This document shows positions 1-5,508 of a stretch of 12,460 nucleotides of DNA, piece by piece (the first letter of the stretch is position 1; each line of letters begins with the position of its first letter). The position numbers and the translations under genes are program-made. The notes below the pieces were generated by a model. It saw nothing but the letters and a program-made list of their open reading frames with translations. It made no database searches and was not told the DNA's origin. The stretch is from positions 1-12,460 of the forward strand of contig NZ_WWVR01000053.1 in NCBI RefSeq assembly GCF_009883055.1, given 5' to 3'. This DNA comes from Blautia sp. BIOML-A1 (GTDB taxonomy: Bacteria; Bacillota; Clostridia; Lachnospirales; Lachnospiraceae).

Positions 1-279
1 CTGGAATATAAGTTGAAACTGTATGGGATTCAATTGATAAAACAAGAGGAAAGCTATACCAGTCAGTGCAGCCCGTTTTCACCGGAAATATCAAAGAGAT
101 ATGCAGAATCATCAAACCGAAAAGAGCGGGGGATGTATATAACTGACGGAGTAAGATTTAACGCAGATGCGGTAGGTGCGTTTAATATCCTGCGGAAATA
201 TCTGTCCGTATCCGGGAAGCAAAAAGAATTGTTCGTAACCGGACTAAAAAAGCCAGAAATAATAAAAGTAGCTGCATAG
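1..279 (+). CDS. tnpB: TnpB (OrfB) RNA-guided nuclease/transposase, C-terminal fragment
   Basis: The reading frame is open from base 1 (LEYKLKLYGIQ...) and stops at TAG 277-279, so the TTG at 13 is not a start; the gene begins upstream of the window. The fragment shows the TnpB C-terminal layout: the EESYTSQ segment, the RERG-like RKERGMYI stretch, and the RuvC-III motif NADAVGAFNILRKYL with its catalytic Asp. Known TnpB proteins are RNA-guided endonucleases that act at the donor site of IS200/IS605 elements, using an omega-RNA made from the element's right end. The usual CxxC...CxxC zinc finger between TSQ and RG is missing; only one Cys is present, followed by SPFSPEISKRYAESS, a variant I associate with clostridial TnpBs. 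Whether the whole gene is intact cannot be seen. Confidence 0.85.
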   Translation: MEYKLKLYGIQLIKQEESYTSQCSPFSPEISKRYAESSNRKERGMYITDGVRFNADAVGAFNILRKYLSVSGKQKELFVTGLKKPEIIKVAA

Positions 280-380
280 CCGAAAGGCAAGCAGTATTGG
301 TGTCATGGACGCACCCTGAAAAAAGGCGGTATCCCGCCAGATTTCAGATGCTCTGGTAACTCAGTTGCCGAGTAGTTCAC
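279..380 (+). ncRNA. candidate omega-RNA scaffold downstream of tnpB
   Basis: Four stems follow one another directly after the tnpB stop: GCC-GAAA-GGC at 279-288; GGTG...CACC at 299-315; a long stem CTGAAA (316-321), GGCGG (325-329), loop TATC, CCGCC (334-338), TTTCAG (342-347); and GGTAAC-TCA-GTTGCC at 355-369. TnpB omega-RNAs come from the 3' end of tnpB plus the right end, with the guide starting just past the element boundary. On that model the guide would begin near 381. The 5' end of the RNA probably lies inside tnpB. This is a structure-based inference; no homologous RNA was compared. Confidence 0.45.
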
Positions 381-435
381 TATATCATGGTTTAGAACAA
401 AATGGAATATGCACGAGACATGATAAAACACAGCC

Positions 436-464
436 TTGCTTTATCACTTTAAATCGTGTATAAT
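436..464 (+). promoter_or_regulatory. sigma-A-type promoter for the aroE-like gene
   Basis: TTGCTT (436-441), a 17-base spacer and TATAAT (459-464). The expected start of transcription is near 471, about 57 bases before the chosen ATG. The -35 box lies within the right half of an inverted repeat, TGATAAA (421-427) / TTTATCA (440-446), which could be an operator. Confidence 0.65.
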
Positions 465-527
465 TGACACTACATAAAGGTGAGAGAGGACTTGCCAAAT
501 TTTGATACGCGGAAAGGAATATGGATT

Positions 528-1394
528 ATGTCAAAACATATCACAGGACACACCGGATTATTATGTTTACTTGGAAGCCCGGTCGCACACAGCGTTTCAC
601 CGGAAATGCACAATGAAGCATGCGATCAGCTGGGGCTGGATTATACATATCTTGCGTTTGATGTACCGGAAGACAAGATGCCGGAAGCAGTTCAGGGTCT
701 CCGCACAATGGGAGCCAGAGGATGGAATATTACCATGCCGGGCAAGAATATCATGTGTAAGCTTGCTGACAAGGTATCTCCTGCTTCCGAGATTTCCGGT
801 GCGTGCAACACGATTGTCAATGACAATGGCATACTGACTGCTTATACAACAGATGGCGTTGGATTTATGAGAGCAGTTGCAGAGAACGGAGTGGACATCA
901 TCGGAAAGAAGATGACTCTTCTGGGTGCCGGCGGAGCAGCTACTGCAATCCTGGTACAGGCTGCACTGGATGGTGTTGCTGAGATCAATGTATTTAATGT
1001 AAGAGATAATTTCTTTGGAAGAGCTGAGGAGATCGTTGCGAAGCTGAACGAACGAACAGAGTGTAAGGTTACACTTCATGATTATTCTGATCCGGAGATT
1101 CTCCGGGCATCCATCGCAGAGAGTGCGATCCTTGTAAACGGTACTTCTGTGGGAATGGCTCCTAACGTAGACAGAACGATCATCACAGATACAAGTATGT
1201 TCCATAAGGATCTGTTTGTATTTGATGTAATTTATAATCCACAGGAGACAAGACTGCTCCGTGAAGCAAAGGAAGCAGGATGCAAGACTGGTAACGGTAT
1301 GTACATGCTTCTGTATCAGGGAGCTGCATCCTTTAAACTCTGGACAGGGGAAGAGATGCCGGTGGAGATCATAAAAGAGAAGTATTTCTCTTAA
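528..1394 (+). CDS. aroE: shikimate (quinate) dehydrogenase, AroE/YdiB family
   Basis: NAD(P)-dependent reduction of 3-dehydroshikimate to shikimate, or in the YdiB branch also interconversion of quinate and dehydroquinate; cytosolic. The 288-aa product shows the substrate-binding SxS (22-24), NITMPGK with the catalytic Lys73, CNTIVN (93-98), YTTDG with the catalytic Asp109, the GAGGA nucleotide loop (133-137), NGTSVGM (204-210) and the QGA near the C-terminus (Gln264). Length is normal. After the second Rossmann strand it has NVRDNFF (157-163), close to the NRRDEFF of E. coli YdiB rather than the NRT found in NADP-specific AroE, so NAD use and a quinate/shikimate role are possible. I chose ATG 528 because AAGGA at 514-518 sits 9 bases ahead; the frame also opens at GTG 480, without a ribosome binding site. 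It has its own promoter and no aromatic-pathway neighbours. Confidence 0.9.
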   Translation: MSKHITGHTGLLCLLGSPVAHSVSPEMHNEACDQLGLDYTYLAFDVPEDKMPEAVQGLRTMGARGWNITMPGKNIMCKLADKVSPASEISGACNTIVNDNGILTAYTTDGVGFMRAVAENGVDIIGKKMTLLGAGGAATAILVQAALDGVAEINVFNVRDNFFGRAEEIVAKLNERTECKVTLHDYSDPEILRASIAESAILVNGTSVGMAPNVDRTIITDTSMFHKDLFVFDVIYNPQETRLLREAKEAGCKTGNGMYMLLYQGAASFKLWTGEEMPVEIIKEKYFS

Positions 1395-1457
1395 GAAGAG
1401 GAAATATTGGCTTGAGAAGTTGAGAAAACTTACAGCGGATGCTGTGGGGAATCGCAA

Positions 1458-1477
1458 AGGGGACTTCGCAGTCCCCT
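1458..1477. terminator. GC-rich hairpin downstream of aroE
   Basis: AGGGGACT-TCGC-AGTCCCCT forms an 8-bp stem with a tetraloop about 65 bases after the aroE stop. No uridine run follows, so it is at best a weak or factor-assisted terminator. The rest of 1395-1600 contains nothing I can assign. Confidence 0.3.
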
Positions 1478-1600
1478 CTGCACACCCCTCGTTTGTGCTT
1501 TCGACGGGACGAATGGTAGTAGGAAAGATACAGAGTTCTTCATTGTGGAGGACGGGAGGGTGTTGACTTTACTGATTTTGAAAAATTGGTGTCAGGTGTT

Positions 1601-1909
1601 TTAGGTTGTAAGTGATTTAAGTTTGTTTTCGTAGATGGTAATACCATCTTTTTTTATTTCTTCTTTTAATGCATCTGAAATGGGTGCATCTGCTTGTATA
1701 ATATCAAACATCAAGAGTGAATATATATTTTCTTTGACATCCCAGTAAAAGTTATCGAAATCCACACCGTATACGACAATATCAATATCGCTTCGTTCTG
1801 TATGCGTACCTCGTGCGCGAGAACCAAATGGTATGATTTTGGTAACGGAATATTTCTGGGCAAGTGTGGTAAGTTCTCTGAAAACTCTATCCGGTAGATT
1901 GTATCTCAT
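1601..1909 (-). CDS. MNT-type nucleotidyltransferase (MntA/HI0073-like), solitary
   Basis: A small 102-aa protein of the pol-beta-like nucleotidyltransferase fold. The signature G29-S30, exactly ten residues, then D41-x-D43 (FGSRARG...SDIDI) matches the GSx10DxD active site; Asp69 in MFDII is a candidate third acidic ligand. Members of this family usually act with a HEPN/HI0074 partner: MntA adenylylates and neutralises the HepT RNase, and HI0073 pairs with HI0074. No HEPN-like gene lies on either side, in about 200 noncoding bases upstream (1910-2109) or downstream (1395-1600). It may be an orphan antitoxin, or a remnant of a pair that lost its partner. The start ATG (1907-1909) has only a weak purine-rich ribosome binding site. 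The MNT call is firm; the biological role is not. Confidence 0.8.
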   Translation of the reverse strand: MRYNLPDRVFRELTTLAQKYSVTKIIPFGSRARGTHTERSDIDIVVYGVDFDNFYWDVKENIYSLLMFDIIQADAPISDALKEEIKKDGITIYENKLKSLTT

Positions 1910-2040
1910 ATCGTATCACATCCGAATTTATATGAAATTATATCCAGGAGTTTTTATAAGCATATCATATTTTGGGATGATTAACAATCATTTGCAAAGT
2001 TAGAGGAAGGAGAAATATCAGGGGATTTTTTGAGATAGTA

Positions 2041-2069
2041 TTGAGAACTAGAATGAAAGCGGTTATACT
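2041..2069 (+). promoter_or_regulatory. sigma-A-type promoter for the small two-gene operon
   Basis: TTGAGA (2041-2046), a 17-base spacer and TATACT (2064-2069). Just inside the predicted transcript start is an interrupted palindrome, ACTGT-GTAT-ACAGT, overlapping the -10 end, which could bind a regulator. GGAGG at 2096-2100 precedes the ATG at 2110 by 9 bases. Confidence 0.65.
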
Positions 2070-2109
2070 GTGTATACAGTAGACACAGAAACATTGGAGG
2101 TATAAAACA

Positions 2110-2379
2110 ATGGAATCTAGATCAGATGAACTTTATCATGCGTTATGTGAAAAGGGGTATCCGGATGAATTCTGCAAGGAGATCGCCTATCAGCAGATGA
2201 ATACAGATTATACAGCCACGCGAATGTTAGGCTACCTCTACCGCGTCTCCAATCCCCGCCCGGAGGACGTAGTAGACGAAATGCTCGCAATCCTGACCGA
2301 CCGCGAAGCAATCATCCAAAAGAAAGAACTGGAACACGCCCAGGCAACGATAAACAAAGTTTACCGAAAAGGGCTGTGA
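2110..2379 (+). CDS. conserved-looking small helical protein of unknown function
   Basis: 89 aa with a strong GGAGG ribosome binding site 9 bases ahead of the ATG and its own promoter. The sequence is charged and predicted mostly helical, with no signal peptide or membrane segment. Recognisable stretches are GYPDEFCKEIAYQQMNTDYT, TRMLGYLY, and NPRPEDVVDEMLAIL followed by a Lys/Glu-rich tail. I recall proteins of this type (GYP..F..EI ... NP..ED.VDEML.IL.DR) as recurrent hypothetical proteins in Lachnospiraceae, but know no function. It lies 4 bases upstream of a 46-codon gene, which suggests a translationally coupled pair. A toxin-antitoxin or regulatory role is possible because of size and pairing, but nothing in the sequence proves it. 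Confidence 0.75.
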   Translation: MESRSDELYHALCEKGYPDEFCKEIAYQQMNTDYTATRMLGYLYRVSNPRPEDVVDEMLAILTDREAIIQKKELEHAQATINKVYRKGL

Positions 2380-2383
2380 AAAT

Positions 2384-2524
2384 ATGAAAACATTAGAGCA
2401 ATTCAAAGCAGAACAAATGACAGATTGGGAATTTGCTACGGAGTACGAAAAGATTCGCCTTGAACTTGAAAATGAAAAAACAGAAATAGAGGCAGAATAT
2501 GAATTAAAAAATAATGTGGAATAA
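2384..2524 (+). CDS. 46-aa acidic small protein, second gene of the operon
   Basis: The frame runs from ATG 2384 to TAA 2522-2524, starting 4 bases after the previous stop. It begins MKTLEQFKAEQMTDWEFATEYEK and continues as a Glu/Lys-rich probable helix. The N-terminus resembles the lead-in helix of HigA/Xre-type antitoxins (MKTLEEF..EQM.dpEFa.EYe), but the helix-turn-helix that follows in those proteins is absent. It could be a truncated antitoxin, or a naturally short partner of the 89-aa protein. The ribosome binding site would be the AAAAGGG within the end of the upstream gene. The stop codon lies inside the left 59-base direct repeat that borders the restriction-modification island. Confidence 0.6.
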   Translation: MKTLEQFKAEQMTDWEFATEYEKIRLELENEKTEIEAEYELKNNVE

Positions 2525-2577
2525 TAAGAAAAAGCACTGAAAGTTATGATGAATCATGAGTTCAGTGTTTTTTTGTT
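2519..2577. repeat. left 59-base direct repeat bordering the AT-rich island
   Basis: It matches 5468-5526 without gaps at 47 of 59 positions: the first 23 bases (GAATAATAAG onward) are identical, then a diverged 12-base hairpin loop, then 14 identical bases, one T/C change, and nine identical bases (TTTTTTGTT). It contains the stop codon of the 46-aa gene and a complete terminator. Confidence 0.85.
2535..2574 (+). terminator. intrinsic terminator of the small operon
   Basis: Stem CACTGAA (2535-2541) with TTCAGTG (2561-2567), an inner stem ATGAT/ATCAT (2546-2557), and a run of seven T (2568-2574). It starts 10 bases after the stop of the 46-aa gene. Confidence 0.85.
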
Positions 2578-2807
2578 GTTAATGTGAAGCTACGCTTTGT
2601 TGTGTATGAATGATTATCTATGGAAAATTTTGTCGAACATTTTTTCTTTTCGAAAAGTACATAATGTGCTATATTTAAATGCAGGAAAAATTAATTTTAG
2701 TTACTGGAAGTTGAGGTGATATTCACACAAGATTTTTTGAATGTAAGCTAAAATCATAAGAGAATAAAATAATTATAAAAAATGCGTTTAAGTGGTGAAA
2801 ATAGTTC
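2578..2807. other. AT-rich noncoding left part of the island, with a perfect palindrome
   Basis: No gene was found here. The clearest element is the perfect 12-base palindrome CTTTTCGAAAAG at 2646-2657, followed at once by TACATAATG, which could be a -10 region; no well-spaced -35 box was found. The palindrome may be an operator or only a short AT-rich inverted repeat. Confidence 0.4.
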
Positions 2808-2836
2808 TTGAAAAATAAAAACATATGTTCTATAAT
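2808..2836 (+). promoter_or_regulatory. strong sigma-A-type promoter for the island genes
   Basis: TTGAAA (2808-2813), a 17-base spacer and a perfect TATAAT (2831-2836). Transcription should begin near 2843, only about six bases before the ATG at 2849. The first gene would thus be nearly leaderless from this promoter, or be served by another promoter upstream. Confidence 0.7.
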
Positions 2837-2848
2837 TGCGAGGTGTGT

Positions 2849-3229
2849 ATGAAAAAAATAAAACATTTAATGAATATTGAGTATTGTTTAGAAAAACAAA
2901 AATGTAGAACTATAAAAACGATTATGATTGATAAGAAGGGAAAACTATTAATAAAGAACTTATATATTGATGATATCTGTGATAATATAGAAAAGATAAG
3001 AAAACATAAATTAGTAGTTTTCAATGTAGAGGAAAATCAGAAAGAAGAAATATTAAATTTCTTTTGTGCTCAAAATAAAAAGGGATTACTAGCAGAAGTT
3101 GATGAAAAAGAGATATATTATTTTCCAGATTTAAATTATCAGGATGCATATTTGATAAAATATTTATTGGAAAATAAGTGCAGTATAAATAGTAGTCTTA
3201 AAATTATTTCGGGAAATAATGTTGTATAA
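2849..3229 (+). CDS. unknown AT-rich gene directly upstream of the fused R-M gene
   Basis: 126 aa, basic at the N-terminus (MKKIKHLMN), with no signal peptide, membrane segment, clear helix-turn-helix or nuclease motif that I can see. The pattern of short strands and helices (TIMIDKKGKLLIKNLYIDD, KLVVFNVEENQKEEIL, EVDEKEIYYFPDL) suggests a small alpha/beta protein. The frame also opens at ATG 2825, but a perfect -10 box (2831-2836) lies within that extension, whereas GAGG (2840-2843) sits 5 bases before ATG 2849. It precedes the methyltransferase-nuclease gene by 57 bases on the same strand and shares its low GC, so it arrived with it and may regulate or assist it. It does not look like a classic R-M control (C) protein, which is a short HTH protein. 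Confidence 0.7.
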   Translation: MKKIKHLMNIEYCLEKQKCRTIKTIMIDKKGKLLIKNLYIDDICDNIEKIRKHKLVVFNVEENQKEEILNFFCAQNKKGLLAEVDEKEIYYFPDLNYQDAYLIKYLLENKCSINSSLKIISGNNVV

Positions 3230-3286
3230 TATAAGTGGTTAAGGCGAATGATTCAAAGGAATCAAAGGACGATGGAGGTTATTGGA

Positions 3287-5410
3287 ATGAGTTTTAAAGT
3301 TGTTTCTATGTTTTCTGGAGCTGGCGGTTTAGATATGGGATTTCATAATAAAGGATTTAAAATATTATGGGCCAATGATTCGGCAAAAGATGCATGTGAC
3401 ACGTATGATAAATGGGCTAATTATAATAAGGATGGAAGTAGAAAACCGGAAAAAGAGTGTACAATAATTAAATGTGGAGATATTTCAAAATTGGATTTAA
3501 AAACTGTATTACCAGATACAGAGGTAGATGTTGTATTAGGTGGATTTCCATGTCAGGGATTTTCTTTAGCGGGACCAAGACAAGTTGATGATTCTAGAAA
3601 TGTTTTATATAGACACTTTGTAGAAATGGTTAGAATAAAAAAACCAAAGGTTATTGTGGCTGAAAATGTTATAGGAATAAAAACATTAGGTGGTGGAGCT
3701 GTTTTTGATAAAATTATTGAAGATTTTTCTGAGTTAGGATACACAATGTCGGCACCAACAGTTAATGCAAAAAACTATGGAGTTCCACAGGATAGAATGC
3801 GAGTTATATTTATAGGAATAAAAAATGAAATATGCAAAGGTGGGGCATATATTTTCCCTTCTGGAGATCCCAAAATTGTAACGCTAAAAGAAGCATTAAA
3901 AGATCTAAATGAAGTGGATTTAAATGAAGTATGTCAGGCACCATTTTCATCTAGATATATGTCGAGAAATAGACAAAGAGATTATGATGATGTTTCATTT
4001 ACGATACCTGCTATGGCAAAACAGGTTCCATTAAGTCCTGACTCAGATGGAATGCAATTTGCAGCAAAAGATAAATTTGAATTTATTGGAAAATATAGAA
4101 GATTAAGTTATAGAGAGGCTGCGGCGATACAAACTTTTCCAAGGGAAATGGAATTTTGTGGTGATTTAGAGAGCAAGTATAGACAGATTGGAAATGCGGT
4201 ACCTGTAAAATTAGCAGAAGCGATAGCAACAGAGGTAAATAGAATTTTAATGACAGAGGATTTAAGTCCTTTTTTAAATATGGAAAATCCAGAAGCAGAG
4301 ATAAAAGGAAGCTCGGCAGATAAAAGAATTACAAATACAGTAATAAGTGGAAAAGCTTTTGAATATGCTACATTGATTGGTATATATCAAGAGTTGATAG
4401 AGCATGGATGGAAGGCTTCAAATTTAAAGCTACACAGGGACAAATATTATAAAAATATAGAACGAGCATATCAGCTTATTAGTGACCTTAATGAAGAAGT
4501 TGAAGAAGATGACAATGAAATAGATTTTATACAAGTAGAAGAAACTCCTAATGATTATGACCGTGCAGCTCGAGTTGCTGCTCGATATTTGAGAAGTGTA
4601 GAGCCGATTTTAACATCAAAAGAAGAATTATATGGAATTTTAAGAGCTATGCCCGATCAAGCAGGAAGTAAAGGTGATGTAAGAGATATTGATTTAAAGA
4701 TATTTGAAGATGAGAATCGAAAAATAGAAATTATTGATATAGGGATTAGCTGTAAAAATAATCATGAAGCAGTGAAACATCCAAGAATAACAGAGAATCC
4801 AGATTTTGCGAAGGCTTGGACGAATGGGCAATTTGAATGTAGTAGGCAGTTCATTTGTGAAATGAATAAAGTATTTGATTTAATAGATTTATATGCGAAT
4901 AAGTATAAAAAATGGTCAGAAGTTGCAGATAAAAAAGAGAGTATTTATTATCCTATTATAAAATTATATGCAACAGAAATAAAACGCTTGGGAACGGTAG
5001 ATGAAAATGCAAGCGAAGAAGAGCAGGAACGAGCAAGATTGTTTACAAAAACATTTTTTGAATATATGTTCGGAACACGTGATTTTTATAAATTTATTAA
5101 AGAGGATCATTCTTGTGCTACAAAGGTATATCCATATAATATGCATGGTTGCCTTATGAGAGACTATAATGGTCACAAGAATGAGCAAGCAGTACAAACA
5201 ATTACTATGCCAGAAGAAATCGTTGAAGTACGGGTAAAACCTAAGAGCAAAACAACTATAGAAGTTTATTTTGATCAATGGATTATTTCTATGAGATTGC
5301 ATAATGCAGACTCAAAAATATCAAGAACATCATTAAAATTTGATGTTCAAATAAAGGCACAGCCAAGAAAAGTAATGGGAACTATTTTGAGCTGGCAGAA
5401 TCAAGATTAA
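3287..5410 (+). CDS. fused C5-cytosine DNA methyltransferase / HaeIII-family restriction endonuclease
   Basis: A 707-aa protein with two complete halves. Residues 1-320 form a C5-cytosine methyltransferase: motif I FSGAGGLDMGF (9-19), motif IV GGFPCQGFS with catalytic Cys89, motif VI AENV (125-128), motif VIII QDRMRV (168-173), a target-recognition region around 215-265 starting MSRNRQR (M.HaeIII has MSRNRVR), motif IX around RRLSYREAAAIQTFP (271-285) and motif X QIGNAVPVKLA (300-310). After a linker, residues about 350-705 match the HaeIII restriction endonuclease family as I know it: GKAFEY (355-360), GDVRDI (463-468), IGISCKNNHEAVKH (485-498) and RDFYKFI (598-604). The first acidic residues and Lys490 are candidate PD-(D/E)xK catalytic positions. 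Both parts point to GGCC, but specificity is inferred. ATG 3287 is chosen because TGGAGG (3273-3278) sits 8 bases ahead; ATG 3248 in the same frame lacks such a site. The gene is strongly AT-rich compared with dapF or aroE, a sign of transfer. Confidence 0.88.
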   Translation: MSFKVVSMFSGAGGLDMGFHNKGFKILWANDSAKDACDTYDKWANYNKDGSRKPEKECTIIKCGDISKLDLKTVLPDTEVDVVLGGFPCQGFSLAGPRQVDDSRNVLYRHFVEMVRIKKPKVIVAENVIGIKTLGGGAVFDKIIEDFSELGYTMSAPTVNAKNYGVPQDRMRVIFIGIKNEICKGGAYIFPSGDPKIVTLKEALKDLNEVDLNEVCQAPFSSRYMSRNRQRDYDDVSFTIPAMAKQVPLSPDSDGMQFAAKDKFEFIGKYRRLSYREAAAIQTFPREMEFCGDLESKYRQIGNAVPVKLAEAIATEVNRILMTEDLSPFLNMENPEAEIKGSSADKRITNTVISGKAFEYATLIGIYQELIEHGWKASNLKLHRDKYYKNIERAYQLISDLNEEVEEDDNEIDFIQVEETPNDYDRAARVAARYLRSVEPILTSKEELYGILRAMPDQAGSKGDVRDIDLKIFEDENRKIEIIDIGISCKNNHEAVKHPRITENPDFAKAWTNGQFECSRQFICEMNKVFDLIDLYANKYKKWSEVADKKESIYYPIIKLYATEIKRLGTVDENASEEEQERARLFTKTFFEYMFGTRDFYKFIKEDHSCATKVYPYNMHGCLMRDYNGHKNEQAVQTITMPEEIVEVRVKPKSKTTIEVYFDQWIISMRLHNADSKISRTSLKFDVQIKAQPRKVMGTILSWQNQD

Positions 5411-5412
5411 GA

Positions 5413-5508
5413 GTGGTGGAAAGAGATATTAATAATGATATTTCTATTGAGCTTTTAAATTTTACCAGAATAATAAGAAAAAGCACTGAACCCATGATAG
5501 TGTCATGA
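5413..5508 (+). pseudogene. possible 5' stub of a gene truncated at the island's right edge
   Basis: Two bases after the fused gene stops, an open frame starts at GTG 5413 or 5416 and reads VVERDINNDISIELLNFT. At 5468 it enters the right 59-base repeat and ends there at TGA 5506-5508. The AT-rich composition matches the island up to the repeat. This is what a downstream gene cut off by recombination at the repeat would look like. It is only 18 codons before the junction and has no clear ribosome binding site, so chance is quite possible. Confidence 0.3.

Larger units (their letters stand above)
1..380 (+). mobile_element. right-hand part of an IS200/IS605-type (TnpB) element, cut by window start
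   Basis: The first 279 bases encode the C-terminus of TnpB, and the following 100 bases carry four compact hairpins ending about eleven bases before a TTCAC at 376-380. IS200/IS605 elements have a subterminal hairpin (here GGTAAC/GTTGCC, 355-369) a short distance inside the right cleavage site, so I place the right end near 380. The exact end is inferred. The left end, any tnpA and the target site lie outside the window. Confidence 0.5.

Noticed and set aside
480..527. 16-codon N-terminal extension of the aroE-like gene from GTG 480
   Set aside because: No ribosome binding site, and the added residues do not resemble the family; ATG 528 has AAGGA at the right distance.
597..1457. 286-aa antisense frame opposite aroE, and similar long antisense frames at 9425-9967, 9873-10601 and 10977-12098
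   Set aside because: They mirror well-supported genes in other frames, are cysteine/histidine/serine-rich in the way antisense translations are, and have no ribosome binding sites.
1395..1563. Open frame running from behind the aroE stop through the GC-rich hairpin
   Set aside because: No start codon with a ribosome binding site and no recognisable protein; it appears open by chance across a structured noncoding stretch.
2825..2848. 8-codon extension of the 126-aa gene from ATG 2825
   Set aside because: A perfect TATAAT promoter box sits inside it, so this stretch would not be transcribed from that promoter.
2849..3229. Calling the 126-aa gene an R-M control (C) protein
   Set aside because: No helix-turn-helix pattern is visible and no typical C-box repeats were found upstream.
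3248..3286. 13-codon N-terminal extension of the fused R-M gene from ATG 3248
   Set aside because: The canonical TGGAGG lies downstream of it and serves ATG 3287; C5 methyltransferases usually start a few residues before motif I.
2525..5467. Idea that the island is an integrase-driven element with att sites
   Set aside because: No integrase or recombinase gene lies between the repeats, and the repeats are terminators with diverged loops; duplication or homologous recombination is equally likely.
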